NCBI RefSeq assembly: GCF_021496665.1
Contig: NZ_CP071246.1
Location: forward strand, 1,550,001 to 1,614,000
Reading direction: 5' to 3'
DNA length: 64,000 bases
Origin: Corynebacterium sp. CNCTC7651
Lineage (GTDB): Bacteria; Actinomycetota; Actinomycetes; Mycobacteriales; Mycobacteriaceae
Position numbers and translations under genes: made by a program. Below the pieces are notes generated by a model. The model was not told the origin of the DNA, did not search any database, and was given only the letters and a program-made list of their open reading frames with translations. This document shows positions 27,982-37,037 of the stretch, piece after piece (within the stretch, counting starts at the first letter, position 1; every line of letters begins with the position of its first letter).

Positions 27982-28009
27982 CCGCCCGGATGCCTAAGCA
28001 TCCGCGCCG

Positions 28010-28405
28010 TTAGGAATACGGGTTTTCGCCGCGCTCGAACTTGGCGCGGCGTTCCTTTTGCTCCGCCCGTTTGCGCAGGATGCGCTCCTGCTCCATCTTT
28101 TTGCGCATGCGGTCTGGGTAGCCGGTCTCCTCGACGTCGTAAAGCGAAATGCCCAGCAGTTTCGCCACTGCGTCGATGCCTTTCGGCCCGCCGATGCGGC
28201 GGCGGGTGTAGTTGCCTGCCTCGTCCACCAGCACCACGGACATTTCGTTGACCAGCGTCTCCGGCTCAACGAACCCTTCCACGAACGCGCGCCCCTGGAC
28301 CCACTGGCTCAGGTAGGCCGCGTCCTCCTCGCGGATCGTCTCGCCGGGGCCGCGGGGCGGGGCGAAATTCGACGTTCGCTTGCCTTTGCCGAAGAGGTTG
28401 AACAC
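28010..28405 (-). CDS. Conserved corynebacterial protein, unknown function
   Basis: 131 aa. GTG start (FNLFGKGKRTSNFAPP); central region FVEPETLVNEMSVVLVDEAGNYTRRRIGGPKGIDAVAKLLG looks like a compact alpha/beta fold; the C-terminal third is a charged helix (DRMRKKMEQERILRKRAEQK). Such genes are sometimes annotated as oxidoreductases, but I see no nucleotide-binding motif. The start was chosen because TACACT lies exactly 7 nt upstream (leaderless); the frame extends to 28525 but that part overlaps the sucB leader. It is divergent from sucB. Confidence 0.7.
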   Translation of the reverse strand: MFNLFGKGKRTSNFAPPRGPGETIREEDAAYLSQWVQGRAFVEGFVEPETLVNEMSVVLVDEAGNYTRRRIGGPKGIDAVAKLLGISLYDVEETGYPDRMRKKMEQERILRKRAEQKERRAKFERGENPYS

Positions 28406-28412
28406 GTGAGGC

Positions 28413-28418
28413 AGTGTA
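28413..28418 (-). promoter_or_regulatory. -10 element, leaderless start of the 131-aa protein gene
   Basis: TACACT on the minus strand ends 7 nt before the GTG at 28403-28405. There is no ribosome binding site. Confidence 0.6.
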
Positions 28419-28516
28419 CGGGAAAAGCCTCCCCCCGCAGCCCACGGGCGGGCGGGAATCCGGGTACGATTTGAAGCCGTATACCTACCAACAACTTCCA
28501 TGAGGAGACTTGAAAC

Positions 28517-30829
28517 ATGGCGCACTCAGTAGAGATGCCCGAGCTGGGCGAGTCGGTAACCGAAGGCACGATTACGACGTGGCTGAAGGAAGTCGGCGAC
28601 ACCGTTGAGGTAGACGAGCCGCTGCTCGAGGTCTCTACCGACAAGGTGGACACCGAGATCCCGTCCCCGGTCGCCGGTGTGATCCTTGAGATCAAGGCAG
28701 AAGAGGACGACACCGTTGAGGTGGGCGATGTCATCGTGATCATCGGCGAGGAGGGCGAAGAGGCCGGCTCCTCCGACGACGCGGATGAGGCTGAAGAGGC
28801 AGACGACGCTGTTGAGGCTGAGAAGCCTGAGGCCAAGGTCGAGGACGCGGACGAGGACACCAAGAAGGACGTAGAGAAGTCCGCCAAGGGCTCCTCTTCC
28901 GGTTCCGCGACGGACGTTGAGATGCCGGAGCTGGGCGAGTCCGTGACCGAGGGCACCATCACCACTTGGCTGAAGGAAGTCGGCGACACCGTTGAGGTAG
29001 ACGAGCCGCTGCTGGAGGTTTCCACCGACAAGGTTGACACCGAGATCCCGTCCCCGGTCGCCGGCACCCTGATCGAGATCCTGGCTGAAGAGGACGACAC
29101 CGTTGAGGTGGGCGACGTGATCGCCCGCATCGGTGACGCTGACGCAGCTGCTTCCTCCAATGATGCTGATGACTCTGACGACTCCGCAGAGGAGGACGAG
29201 GAGAACCGCGGCGAGGACAACGTCGCAGACGAGGACGAAGAGGTCAAGGACTCCAACTCCGCTGAGGGCGAGGGCGACAACCCGGCTGACGCTCCGAAGA
29301 AGTCCGAGGACAAGTCCTCCTCCAAGAACCTGAAGGGTTCCGGCAACTCCACCAAGGTTGAGATGCCGGAGCTGGGCGAGTCCGTCACCGAGGGCACCAT
29401 CACCACCTGGCTCAAGTCCGTGGGCGACATGGTCGAGGTGGATGAGCCGCTGCTGGAGGTCTCCACCGACAAGGTTGACACCGAGATCCCGTCGCCGGTT
29501 GAAGGCACCATCCTGGAGATCCTGGCTGAGGAGGACGACACCGTTGAGGTGGGTGACGTAATCGCCATCATCGGTGACGCTGAGGCTGCCGCGTCCGACT
29601 CCGACGACGCTGATGACTCCGACGCTGCTGACGCTGAGGCAGAGTCTGCGGACGACTCCAAGGAGCTCGAGGAGGACGACGCAAAGGCTGAGGAGCGCGC
29701 AGAGGCCAAGAAGGCTGAGCAGGCTGAAGAGTCCAAGGACGAGAAGCCGGCGAAGGAAGCAAAGGGCTCCGCAAAGAACGAGCGCTCCGAGGAGGATGCC
29801 AAGGAGGACAAGGAGACCGCTGAGCCGGGTTCCAACACCTCCGCGAAGCTCGAGGGCCGCGGCGACAAGGTGCCGTACGTGACCCCGCTGGTGCGCAAGC
29901 TGGCTGAGAAGCACGGTGTGGACCTCAACTCCATCGAGGGCACCGGCGTTGGCGGCCGCATCCGCAAGCAGGATGTCATCGCCGCTGCCGAGGGCGGCGT
30001 AAAGGACGAGGCTCCGGCGGAGGCCAAGGGCCAGGAGCAGGAGGCAGCCGCACCGAAGGGCGAGCGCGCAAACTGGTCCACCAAGTCCGTGGACCCGGCC
30101 AAGCAGGAGCTCATTGGCACCACCCAGAAGGTCAACCGCATCCGCGAGATCACCGCTGCCAAGATGGTGGAGTCCCTGCAGACCTCCGCGCAGCTCACCC
30201 ACGTGCAGGAGGTGGATGTCACCCGCGTTGCGGAGCTGCGCAAGCGTGTGAAGCCGGCCTTCGTGGAGAAGCACGGCGCCAACATCACGTACCTGGCGTT
30301 CTTCGTCAAGGCTGCCGCAGAGGCTCTGGTGCTGCACCCGAACGTCAACGCGTCCTACAACGCGGATGACAAGACCATCACCTACCACCCGGACGTGAAC
30401 ATCGGCATCGCCGTGGACACCCCGCAGGGCCTGCTGGTGCCGGTGATCAAGAAGGCGCAGGAGAAGAACATCGCCGAGATTGCCAAGGCGATCGCTGACC
30501 TGGCTGACCGCGCACGCAACAAGAAGCTGCGTCCGGACGACCTGTCCGGCGCAACCTTCACGGTGACCAACATCGGCTCCGAGGGCGCGCTGCTGGATAC
30601 CCCGGTGCTCACCCCGCCGCAGGCCGGCATCCTGGGCACCGCCGCGATTGAGAAGCGCCCGGTGATTGTCACCGAGGACGGCATCGACTCCATCGCCATC
30701 CGCCAGATGTGCTACCTGCCGTTCACCTACGACCACCAGCTGGTTGACGGTGCGGACGCTGGCCGCTTCGTGTCCACCATCAAGGACCGCATTGAGACCG
30801 CAGACTTCGAGGACGACCTCGGCCTGTAA
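28517..30829 (+). CDS. sucB: Dihydrolipoamide acyltransferase (E2) with three lipoyl domains
   Basis: 770-aa E2 subunit. Three lipoyl domains start near residues 5, 134 and 281, each with the VSTDKVDTEIPSP lysine motif (Lys43 in the first), separated by long acidic Ala/Asp/Glu/Lys linkers. The peripheral-subunit binding domain follows near residue 455 (VTPLVRKLAEKHGVDL), then the catalytic domain (about 530-770) with the active-site motif DHQLVDGADAGRF. In corynebacteria this E2 serves pyruvate dehydrogenase within a mixed PDH/ODH complex; mycobacterial DlaT has one lipoyl domain. ATG with GAGGAG 10 nt upstream. It depends on LipB/LipA encoded at 38-40 kb. Confidence 0.95.
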   Translation: MAHSVEMPELGESVTEGTITTWLKEVGDTVEVDEPLLEVSTDKVDTEIPSPVAGVILEIKAEEDDTVEVGDVIVIIGEEGEEAGSSDDADEAEEADDAVEAEKPEAKVEDADEDTKKDVEKSAKGSSSGSATDVEMPELGESVTEGTITTWLKEVGDTVEVDEPLLEVSTDKVDTEIPSPVAGTLIEILAEEDDTVEVGDVIARIGDADAAASSNDADDSDDSAEEDEENRGEDNVADEDEEVKDSNSAEGEGDNPADAPKKSEDKSSSKNLKGSGNSTKVEMPELGESVTEGTITTWLKSVGDMVEVDEPLLEVSTDKVDTEIPSPVEGTILEILAEEDDTVEVGDVIAIIGDAEAAASDSDDADDSDAADAEAESADDSKELEEDDAKAEERAEAKKAEQAEESKDEKPAKEAKGSAKNERSEEDAKEDKETAEPGSNTSAKLEGRGDKVPYVTPLVRKLAEKHGVDLNSIEGTGVGGRIRKQDVIAAAEGGVKDEAPAEAKGQEQEAAAPKGERANWSTKSVDPAKQELIGTTQKVNRIREITAAKMVESLQTSAQLTHVQEVDVTRVAELRKRVKPAFVEKHGANITYLAFFVKAAAEALVLHPNVNASYNADDKTITYHPDVNIGIAVDTPQGLLVPVIKKAQEKNIAEIAKAIADLADRARNKKLRPDDLSGATFTVTNIGSEGALLDTPVLTPPQAGILGTAAIEKRPVIVTEDGIDSIAIRQMCYLPFTYDHQLVDGADAGRFVSTIKDRIETADFEDDLGL
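28529..28744 (+). repeat. Lipoyl-domain repeat, copy 1
   Basis: First of three direct repeats of about 215-220 bp inside sucB (others at 28916 and 29357). Copies are nearly identical at protein level and highly similar in DNA, so recombination could change copy number. Confidence 0.8.
28916..29134 (+). repeat. Lipoyl-domain repeat, copy 2
   Basis: Second lipoyl repeat; the 12 residues around the lipoyl lysine are identical to copies 1 and 3. Confidence 0.8.
29357..29575 (+). repeat. Lipoyl-domain repeat, copy 3
   Basis: Third lipoyl repeat. It differs slightly (LKSVGDMVEVDE instead of LKEVGDTVEVDE). Confidence 0.8.
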
Positions 30830-30924
30830 TCTCTCAAGCCCCCTCACCCGGTTTCGCGCACGCCGCGAGGCCGGGTTTCGGCATTCCGGGGGTAATTTGC
30901 GCCATCTGCCTACACTGGAGAGGC

Positions 30925-32655
30925 ATGGCACAGGACAACCAGCAGCAGACGTTCAAATCCTTCCGCAACGACAAGTCCGACTTCATGGCAGAAGCCCTCG
31001 GTGGGCTGGTAGCAGCGCACCCCCACGCCGAATGGCACGACGAGGGCTTCATCGCGCTCACTGAGCGCGAGAGTGATCGCGTTGCCGTCATCTCCGGCGG
31101 CGGCTCCGGTCACGAGCCGATGCACGCCGGGTTTGTCGGCGCGGGCATGCTGGACGCCGCCTGCCCCGGTCTCCTCTTCACCTCCCCCAACGCCGTGCAG
31201 ATCACTGCGGCGACGGAGTGGGCGGATCAGGGCGCCGGCGTGGTGCACGTGGTGAAGAACTACACCGGCGACGTCATGAACTTCACTGTGGCCGCCAACA
31301 CTGTTGAAGGTGAGGTGAAGCAGGTCCTGGTGGCGGATGATGTGGCCACCGAGATTGAGGACGACGATTCCCCAGGTCGCCGCGGCACCGGCGCTACGAT
31401 CATCGTTGAAAAGATCGCGGGCGCGGCAGCTGCTCGGGGTGACGCGTTGGAGGACGTGGCCAAGGTTGCGCAACGGGCCGCCGACCAGTCCCGTTCGATG
31501 GCCGTGGCGCTGCAGCCGGGCCATTTGCCGACGAATGATCGTGAGACCTTCAGCTTGGAGGAGCAGGAGATTGAGGTCGGCGTGGGCATCCACGGAGAGC
31601 CGGGCGTGGAGCGCCGCGACCAGTCAGATGAGCAGCCCAGCGCGCGGGCATTGGTGGAGGAGCTGCTGGACGGCATCCTCTCCTCCCTGAAGGACGCGGA
31701 TGAGAACAGCGTGGATCCGGACGGTGCGGAGGTCATGCTCTTTGTCAACGGCCTCGGCGGCACGAGCGAGCTCGAGCTCGACTTGGTTTTCGGCGAGGCG
31801 CTGCGCCAGCTCGCGGACCGCGGGGTCACGGTCCGCCGCGGCATGCGGGGCTCCCTGGTCACGTCCCTGAACATGGCGGGCATTTCCCTCACGGTCACGG
31901 TGGTGGATGAGGAGCTGCTGGAGCTTATCGACGCTCCGACGGACGCACCCGCCTGGCCCGCCGTGGTGCAGGACCCCGCCTTCGCGCCGGCGAAGAGCGT
32001 GGATGACAAGGAGCAGCCGAGCGAGGGCGAGGAGAATGCGTGGCTGAGTGCGTTCGTCGATAGGCTCTCCGGCGCATTCGATGACCTCACTGAGCTGGAC
32101 CGCACTGCGGGCGACGGGGACTTCGGCAACAACATGGAGGCCGCCTTCGGCGACGTGGAAACGCCGCTGAAGGGCTCCGATGCGGAGCTGTTGGAGTTCT
32201 TCGCCCACCGGATGCTGGTGCGGGCCGGCGGCACGTCCGGCGCGGTGCTGGGCACGTTCTTCCGCGAGATGGGCGAGGTGTTCGCTGAGGCAGAGGTGGA
32301 TTCCCGCACCGCGGACGCAAGTGAGTTCGCCGCAACCCTGTCGAAGGCGCTCAGCACCGGTGTGGACGCGGTGACGGAGCTCGGCGGGGCGAAGGAGGGC
32401 GACAACACCGTGGTCGACGCGCTTGCCCCAGCTGCCCGTGCTGCCGAAGAGGTGGCGGACGGCTCGCCCGAATCGGTCGAGGCGGTGCTGGAGCAGGTCT
32501 TCGACCCGGCTGTGGAGGGCGCGAAATCCACCCGCGGCATGCAGGCGAAGAAGGGCCGCGCCTCCTACATCGGCGAGTCCGCGTCCGAGGTGCCGGACCC
32601 GGGCGCGATTGCAGTGACGTGGCTGTTCGGCGAAGCAGGGGTGGATGAGTTCTAA
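30925..32655 (+). CDS. Dihydroxyacetone kinase, DhaK-DhaL fusion
   Basis: 576-aa ATP-type dihydroxyacetone kinase. The DhaK half (1-340) has GGGSGHEPMHAGFVG and the substrate-binding His in VGIHGEPGV. The DhaL half (about 365-576) has the Mg-ATP motif DRTAGDGDFGNNM and the AGGTSGAVLGTFF loop. It phosphorylates dihydroxyacetone or related short sugars to feed triose phosphates. ATG 30925 is preceded by GGAGAGG, and TACACT lies 8 nt before the ATG, so the start is leaderless or nearly so. It is not part of the mycobacterial version of this locus and sits between sucB and gcvP. Confidence 0.92.
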   Translation: MAQDNQQQTFKSFRNDKSDFMAEALGGLVAAHPHAEWHDEGFIALTERESDRVAVISGGGSGHEPMHAGFVGAGMLDAACPGLLFTSPNAVQITAATEWADQGAGVVHVVKNYTGDVMNFTVAANTVEGEVKQVLVADDVATEIEDDDSPGRRGTGATIIVEKIAGAAAARGDALEDVAKVAQRAADQSRSMAVALQPGHLPTNDRETFSLEEQEIEVGVGIHGEPGVERRDQSDEQPSARALVEELLDGILSSLKDADENSVDPDGAEVMLFVNGLGGTSELELDLVFGEALRQLADRGVTVRRGMRGSLVTSLNMAGISLTVTVVDEELLELIDAPTDAPAWPAVVQDPAFAPAKSVDDKEQPSEGEENAWLSAFVDRLSGAFDDLTELDRTAGDGDFGNNMEAAFGDVETPLKGSDAELLEFFAHRMLVRAGGTSGAVLGTFFREMGEVFAEAEVDSRTADASEFAATLSKALSTGVDAVTELGGAKEGDNTVVDALAPAARAAEEVADGSPESVEAVLEQVFDPAVEGAKSTRGMQAKKGRASYIGESASEVPDPGAIAVTWLFGEAGVDEF

Positions 32656-32685
32656 CGAGCGGGGTTAGCCCTTGTCCACGCCTCC

Positions 32686-32691
32686 TATACT
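32686..32691 (+). promoter_or_regulatory. -10 element of the gcvP promoter
   Basis: TATACT, close to the TATAAT consensus, about 40 nt before the chosen TTG start of gcvP. Confidence 0.5.
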
Positions 32692-32731
32692 GGGCATGAA
32701 TATGCTTGCCGCCCAGCGTAAGGAGTTCTCG

Positions 32732-35517
32732 TTGGACTACATTTCCCGCCACATCGGCCCCACCCAGGATGAGGACCAGCGGATGCTGGATGCCCTCGGG
32801 TACGCATCCCTGGACGCACTTGTGGAAGCTGCGATTCCAGCCGGCATCCTGAAAGATGGCCCGTTTGAGCTGCCCGCCCCGCTCACGGAATATGAGGCGC
32901 AGGAGCGCCTGCGTGGGCTTGCCGCCAAGAACACCGTGCTTAAGGCGTTCTACGGCCAGGGCTTCAGCTCGACGCTGACGCCGCCGGTGATCCGCCGCGG
33001 CGTGGTGGAGGATGCCGGCTGGTACACCGCCTACACCCCGTACCAGCCGGAAATTTCCCAGGGTCGCCTTGAGGCGCTGCTCAACTTCCAGACCCTGGTG
33101 CAGGACCTGACCGGGCTGGACATCGCCAACGCTTCCCTGCTGGATGAGGCCTCCGCCGCCGCCGAGGCCGTGGCACTGATGTCCCGCGTGGTGAAGAAGG
33201 GGCGCCGGGTGCTTCTCGACGCTCGCTTGCACCCCCAGGTGATCAACGTCGCCGCGGAGCGCGCCCGCGCATTCGACCTTGAGGTTGAGGTGCTCAACCT
33301 CACCGAGGGCGTGGTGGGCGAGGATATCGTCGGCGCCGTCATCGCCTACCCGGGCACGGAGGGCGACATCGCTGACCCGCGCGCCGTGATCGAGGCGATC
33401 CATGAGCGCGGCGGCTTGGTCTGCGTGGACGCGGACATCCTGGCCCTCACCCTCATCGAGTCCCCCGGCGAGCTGGGTGCGGATATCGCCGCCAGCTGCC
33501 GGGCCGCCTGGTGGGCGTGTCCAAGGACGCGGAGGGCTACCCGGCGTACCGCCTGGCACTGCAGACCCGCGAGCAGCACATTCGCCGCGAGAAGGCGACC
33601 TCCAACATCTGCACCGCCCAGGCGCTCCTGGCAGTCACCGCCTCCATGTACGCGGTGTACCACGGCCCGGCTGGCCTGAAGGCGATCGCGGAGACCATCC
33701 ACGCCAACGCCACCCGCTTCGCAGCCAGCATCGAGGCGGCCGGCCAGACTGTCCGCCACCAGAACTTCTTCGACACTGTTGTGGTTGAGGGTGGCGAAGG
33801 TGTCGTCGAAAAGCTGGCGCAGGCCGGGTACCTGGTGCGCCAGCTGGACGGCGCTGTGGCCGTGAGCTTCGGCGAGGACTGCGATGAGGAAGACCTCGCG
33901 GCCCTGCTCGAGGGCTTTGGGGTCGCCGAGGTGGCGTCCGCAAGCGAAAGTAAGCTCCCGCAAGCCCTTGTCCGCGAGACGGCGTACCTCACGCACGAGG
34001 TGTTCAACACCGTCAACTCTGAGACCCAGATGATGCGCTACATCCGCAAGCTGGGCGACAAGGACTTGGCGCTGGACCGCACCATGATTCCGCTCGGATC
34101 CTGCACCATGAAGCTGAACCCGACGGCTGGTGTGGAGACGATTACCTGGCCGGGCTTTGCCAACATCCACCCGTTCACGCCGGACGAGTACACGGCGGGC
34201 TGGCGCGAGCTGATTGAGGAGCTGGCTTCGTGGCTGGTGGAGATCACGGGCTATGACGCGGTGAGCATGCAGCCGAACTCCGGCGCGACCGGTGAGCTGG
34301 CCGGCCTTCTTGCCATCCGCCAGTACCACCTCTCCCGCGGCGATGAGGCACGCGATATCTGCATCATCCCGGCGTCCGCGCACGGCACCAACGCGGCGAG
34401 CGCGATGATGGCGAACCTGCGCGTGGTTGTGGTCAAGACGGCGGATGACGGCTCGATTGATCTCGAGGACCTGGACGCCAAGATTGCGCAGCACGCGGAG
34501 AAGATCGCCGCGATCATGATCACCTACCCGTCCACGCACGGCGTGTACGAGGACACGGTGCGCGAGGTGTGCGAGAAGGTCCACGCCGTGGGTGGCCAGG
34601 TGTACATCGACGGCGCCAACATGAACGCCCTGACCGGAATCGCCCGCCCGGGCGACTTCGGCGGCGATGTCAGCCACCTGAACTTGCACAAGACGTTCAC
34701 CATCCCGCACGGCGGCGGCGGCCCGGGCGTTGGCCCGATCGGCGTGGGCAAGCACCTCATCCCGTTCCTGCCGTCTGACCCCAACACCGCGCCGAACACG
34801 TCCGGCGACACCGCGGCACACGGCGTGCCGGTGGCCGGCACCTACTACGGCTCCGCCGGTGTCATGCAGATTCCGTGGGCCTACATCGCCATGAGCGGCG
34901 CCGACGGCCTGCGCTCCGCAACCGCGCACGCGGTGCTGACGGCGAACTACGTGGCGCACGAGCTTAACGACGCATTCCCGGTCCTCTACACCGGCGCGAA
35001 CGGCCTGGTGGGCCACGAGTGCATCCTGGACCTGCGCGACATCACCGCGCAGTCCGGCGTGACCGCGGCGGACGTGGCCAAGCGCCTGGTGGACTACGGC
35101 TTCCACGCCCCCACCCTGGCGTTCCCGGTGGCCGGCACCCTGATGGTGGAGCCGACGGAGTCCGAGGACCTGGGCGAGCTGGACCGCTTCATCGAGGCAA
35201 TGCGCTCCATCCGCGCGGAGATCCAGGAGATCATCGACGGCAAGGTTGAGTACGAGAAGTCCGTGATCCACAACGCGCCGTACACCGCGCACTCAGTGGT
35301 GCGCGACGAGTGGCCGTACGAGTTCACCCGCGAGCAGGCTGCCTACCCGGTGGACTCCCTCACCCACGCGAAGTACTTCCCGCCGGTGCGCCGTATCGAC
35401 GAAGCATATGGCGACCGCAACCTGATCTGCGCCTGCCCGCCGCCGGAGGCCTTCGACATCACCCCTGAGGTGGTCGAGGAGATCGACGTGACCGTCACCG
35501 AAGAGAACAAGAAGTAG
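32732..35517 (+). pseudogene. gcvP: Glycine dehydrogenase (decarboxylating) P-protein, disrupted
   Basis: The P-protein of the glycine cleavage system, a PLP enzyme that decarboxylates glycine onto lipoylated GcvH. Translation starts at TTG 32732 (DYISRHIGPTQDED) behind AAGGAG and runs normally to ...ESPGELGADIA at about 33489. There the conserved segment that should read roughly GSAQRFGVPMGFGGPHAAF is absent, and the frame jumps to LPGRLVGVSKDAEGYPAYR. About 85 nt appear deleted, giving a frameshift. The downstream part (33500-35517) is otherwise intact, including the PLP-lysine region HLNLHKTFTIPHGGGGPG. The first frame terminates at 33679. Either a true inactivating deletion or an assembly error. 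Confidence 0.9.
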
Positions 35518-35540
35518 AGAAGTTAAGGAGCTTTCAAGCG

Positions 35541-36626
35541 ATGCCACAGACCCCGCTGCACACCACCCACGAAGCCCTGGGTGCCAGCTTCACCGATTTC
35601 GGCGGCTGGACCATGCCGCTGAAGTACGGCTCCGAGCTCGAAGAGCACCGCGCCGTGCGCACTGGCGTCGGCATCTTCGACCTCTCCCACATGGGCGAGA
35701 TTGATGTCAAGGGCCCGGATGCCGGCGCCTTCCTGGATTACGCCCTCATCTCCTCCATGTCCAACCTCAAGGTGGGCAAGGCGAAGTACTCCATGATCGT
35801 GGCCGAGGACGGCGGCATCTTGGATGACCTGATCACCTACAAGTTCGCCGAGGACCACTTCATGGTGGTGCCCAACGCCGCGAACACCGACGTGGTGTGG
35901 GAGGCCTTCCAGGCCCGCAAGGGTGATTTCGACGTGGAGCTGCGCAACGACTCCCAGGCCGTCGCGCTGGTTGCGGTCCAGGGACCGGGTTCGCTCGAGG
36001 TGCTCACTCCCCTGCTTGCCGACGATCCCTCGCCCCTCGCCTACTACTCCGGCGCGTGGACCACGCTGAAGGCGAACGGCCGCGATGTCGAGGTCTTTGT
36101 GGCCCGCACCGGCTACACCGGTGAGGACGGCTTCGAGCTGTTCTGCATGTTCGAGGACGCGCAGGCTGTGTGGGACGCGGTCATCGACCACGGCACGCCG
36201 TGCGGCCTGGCAGCGCGCGACTCGCTGCGCCTCGAGGCATCGATGCCGCTCTACGGCCATGAGCTGACCACCGAGATCACCCCGGTGGAGGCAGGCATGG
36301 GCCGCGCATTTGCCAAGAAGGAAGCGGACTTCGTGGGCAAGGACGCGCTCATCGGCCGCGAGCCGAGCGTGGTCATCGCGGGCCTCACCTCCACGGAGCG
36401 CCGCGCGGCCCGCGAGGGCGCGGAGGTGTTCCTCGCAGGCTCGGAGGACCGCATCGGCGTGGTCACCTCCGGCCAGCCGTCGCCCACCCTGGGCCACCCG
36501 GTGGCGCTTGCCCACCTGGACCCGGCGCACGCGGAAATTGGCACCGAAGTGGAGATTGACATTCGCGGACGCCGCTATCCGTTTACTATCAGTGCAACAC
36601 CGTTCTACTCTCGAAAGGAAGCGTAA
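35541..36626 (+). CDS. gcvT: Glycine cleavage system aminomethyltransferase (T-protein)
   Basis: 361-aa tetrahydrofolate-dependent T-protein. N-terminus TPLHTTHEALGASFTDFGGW, the LSHMGEIDVKGPDA motif and YTGEDGFELF of the folate-binding fold are visible, with a C-terminal beta-barrel ending FTISATPFY. It takes the aminomethyl group from GcvH to make methylene-THF and ammonia. ATG has AAGGAG 10 nt upstream. It lies 23 nt after the gcvP stop and 5 nt before gcvH, so gcvP-gcvT-gcvH is one operon. Confidence 0.96.
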   Translation: MPQTPLHTTHEALGASFTDFGGWTMPLKYGSELEEHRAVRTGVGIFDLSHMGEIDVKGPDAGAFLDYALISSMSNLKVGKAKYSMIVAEDGGILDDLITYKFAEDHFMVVPNAANTDVVWEAFQARKGDFDVELRNDSQAVALVAVQGPGSLEVLTPLLADDPSPLAYYSGAWTTLKANGRDVEVFVARTGYTGEDGFELFCMFEDAQAVWDAVIDHGTPCGLAARDSLRLEASMPLYGHELTTEITPVEAGMGRAFAKKEADFVGKDALIGREPSVVIAGLTSTERRAAREGAEVFLAGSEDRIGVVTSGQPSPTLGHPVALAHLDPAHAEIGTEVEIDIRGRRYPFTISATPFYSRKEA

Positions 36627-36631
36627 GGCCG

Positions 36632-37018
36632 ATGGCTCTGCAGCCCGATTTCTACTACTCCGAGGACCACGAGTGGATCAACGCCACCCCGGAGACTGCG
36701 GTGGGCGCCACCGTGCGCGTGGGCATCACCAACGTTGCCGCTGACCGCCTGGGCGAGGTTGTCTTCGCCGAGCTGCCGGCAGTGGGCGACACCGTCACCG
36801 CTGGCGAGACCTGCGGCGAGATCGAGTCCACCAAGAGTGTGTCCGACCTCTACTCCCCCGTCACCGGCACCGTCACCGCGGTGAACGAGGACATTGACGG
36901 CGCGTACGAGGCCATCAACAACGACCCGTTCGGCGCCGGTTGGCTCTTCGAGGTTGAGGTTGAGGAGGTCGGCCCGCTGATGACGGCGGACGACTACGCG
37001 GCCGCCAACGGCGTCTAA
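36632..37018 (+). CDS. gcvH: Glycine cleavage system H-protein
   Basis: 128-aa lipoyl carrier, full length. The lipoylation site is the Lys in GEIESTKSVSDLYSP near residue 66; the N-terminus has YSEDHEWI. It shuttles intermediates between P-, T- and L-proteins. It starts 5 nt after gcvT with AAGG in the gap region. With gcvP broken, its remaining function may be lipoyl relay rather than glycine cleavage (inference). Confidence 0.97.
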   Translation: MALQPDFYYSEDHEWINATPETAVGATVRVGITNVAADRLGEVVFAELPAVGDTVTAGETCGEIESTKSVSDLYSPVTGTVTAVNEDIDGAYEAINNDPFGAGWLFEVEVEEVGPLMTADDYAAANGV

Positions 37019-37037
37019 CCCTTTCCGCTTAGTGCTT

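Noticed and set aside
30838..30895. Possible terminator between sucB and dhaK
   Set aside because: Short GC-rich inverted pieces are present but there is no stable stem followed by a T run, so I do not call it.
28309..30931. Very long open frames antisense to sucB (up to 801 codons)
   Set aside because: They mirror the acidic/Ala-rich repetitive sucB sequence on the opposite strand; products are Ser- or Leu-rich low-complexity with no ribosome site. GC-rich codon usage creates such shadows.
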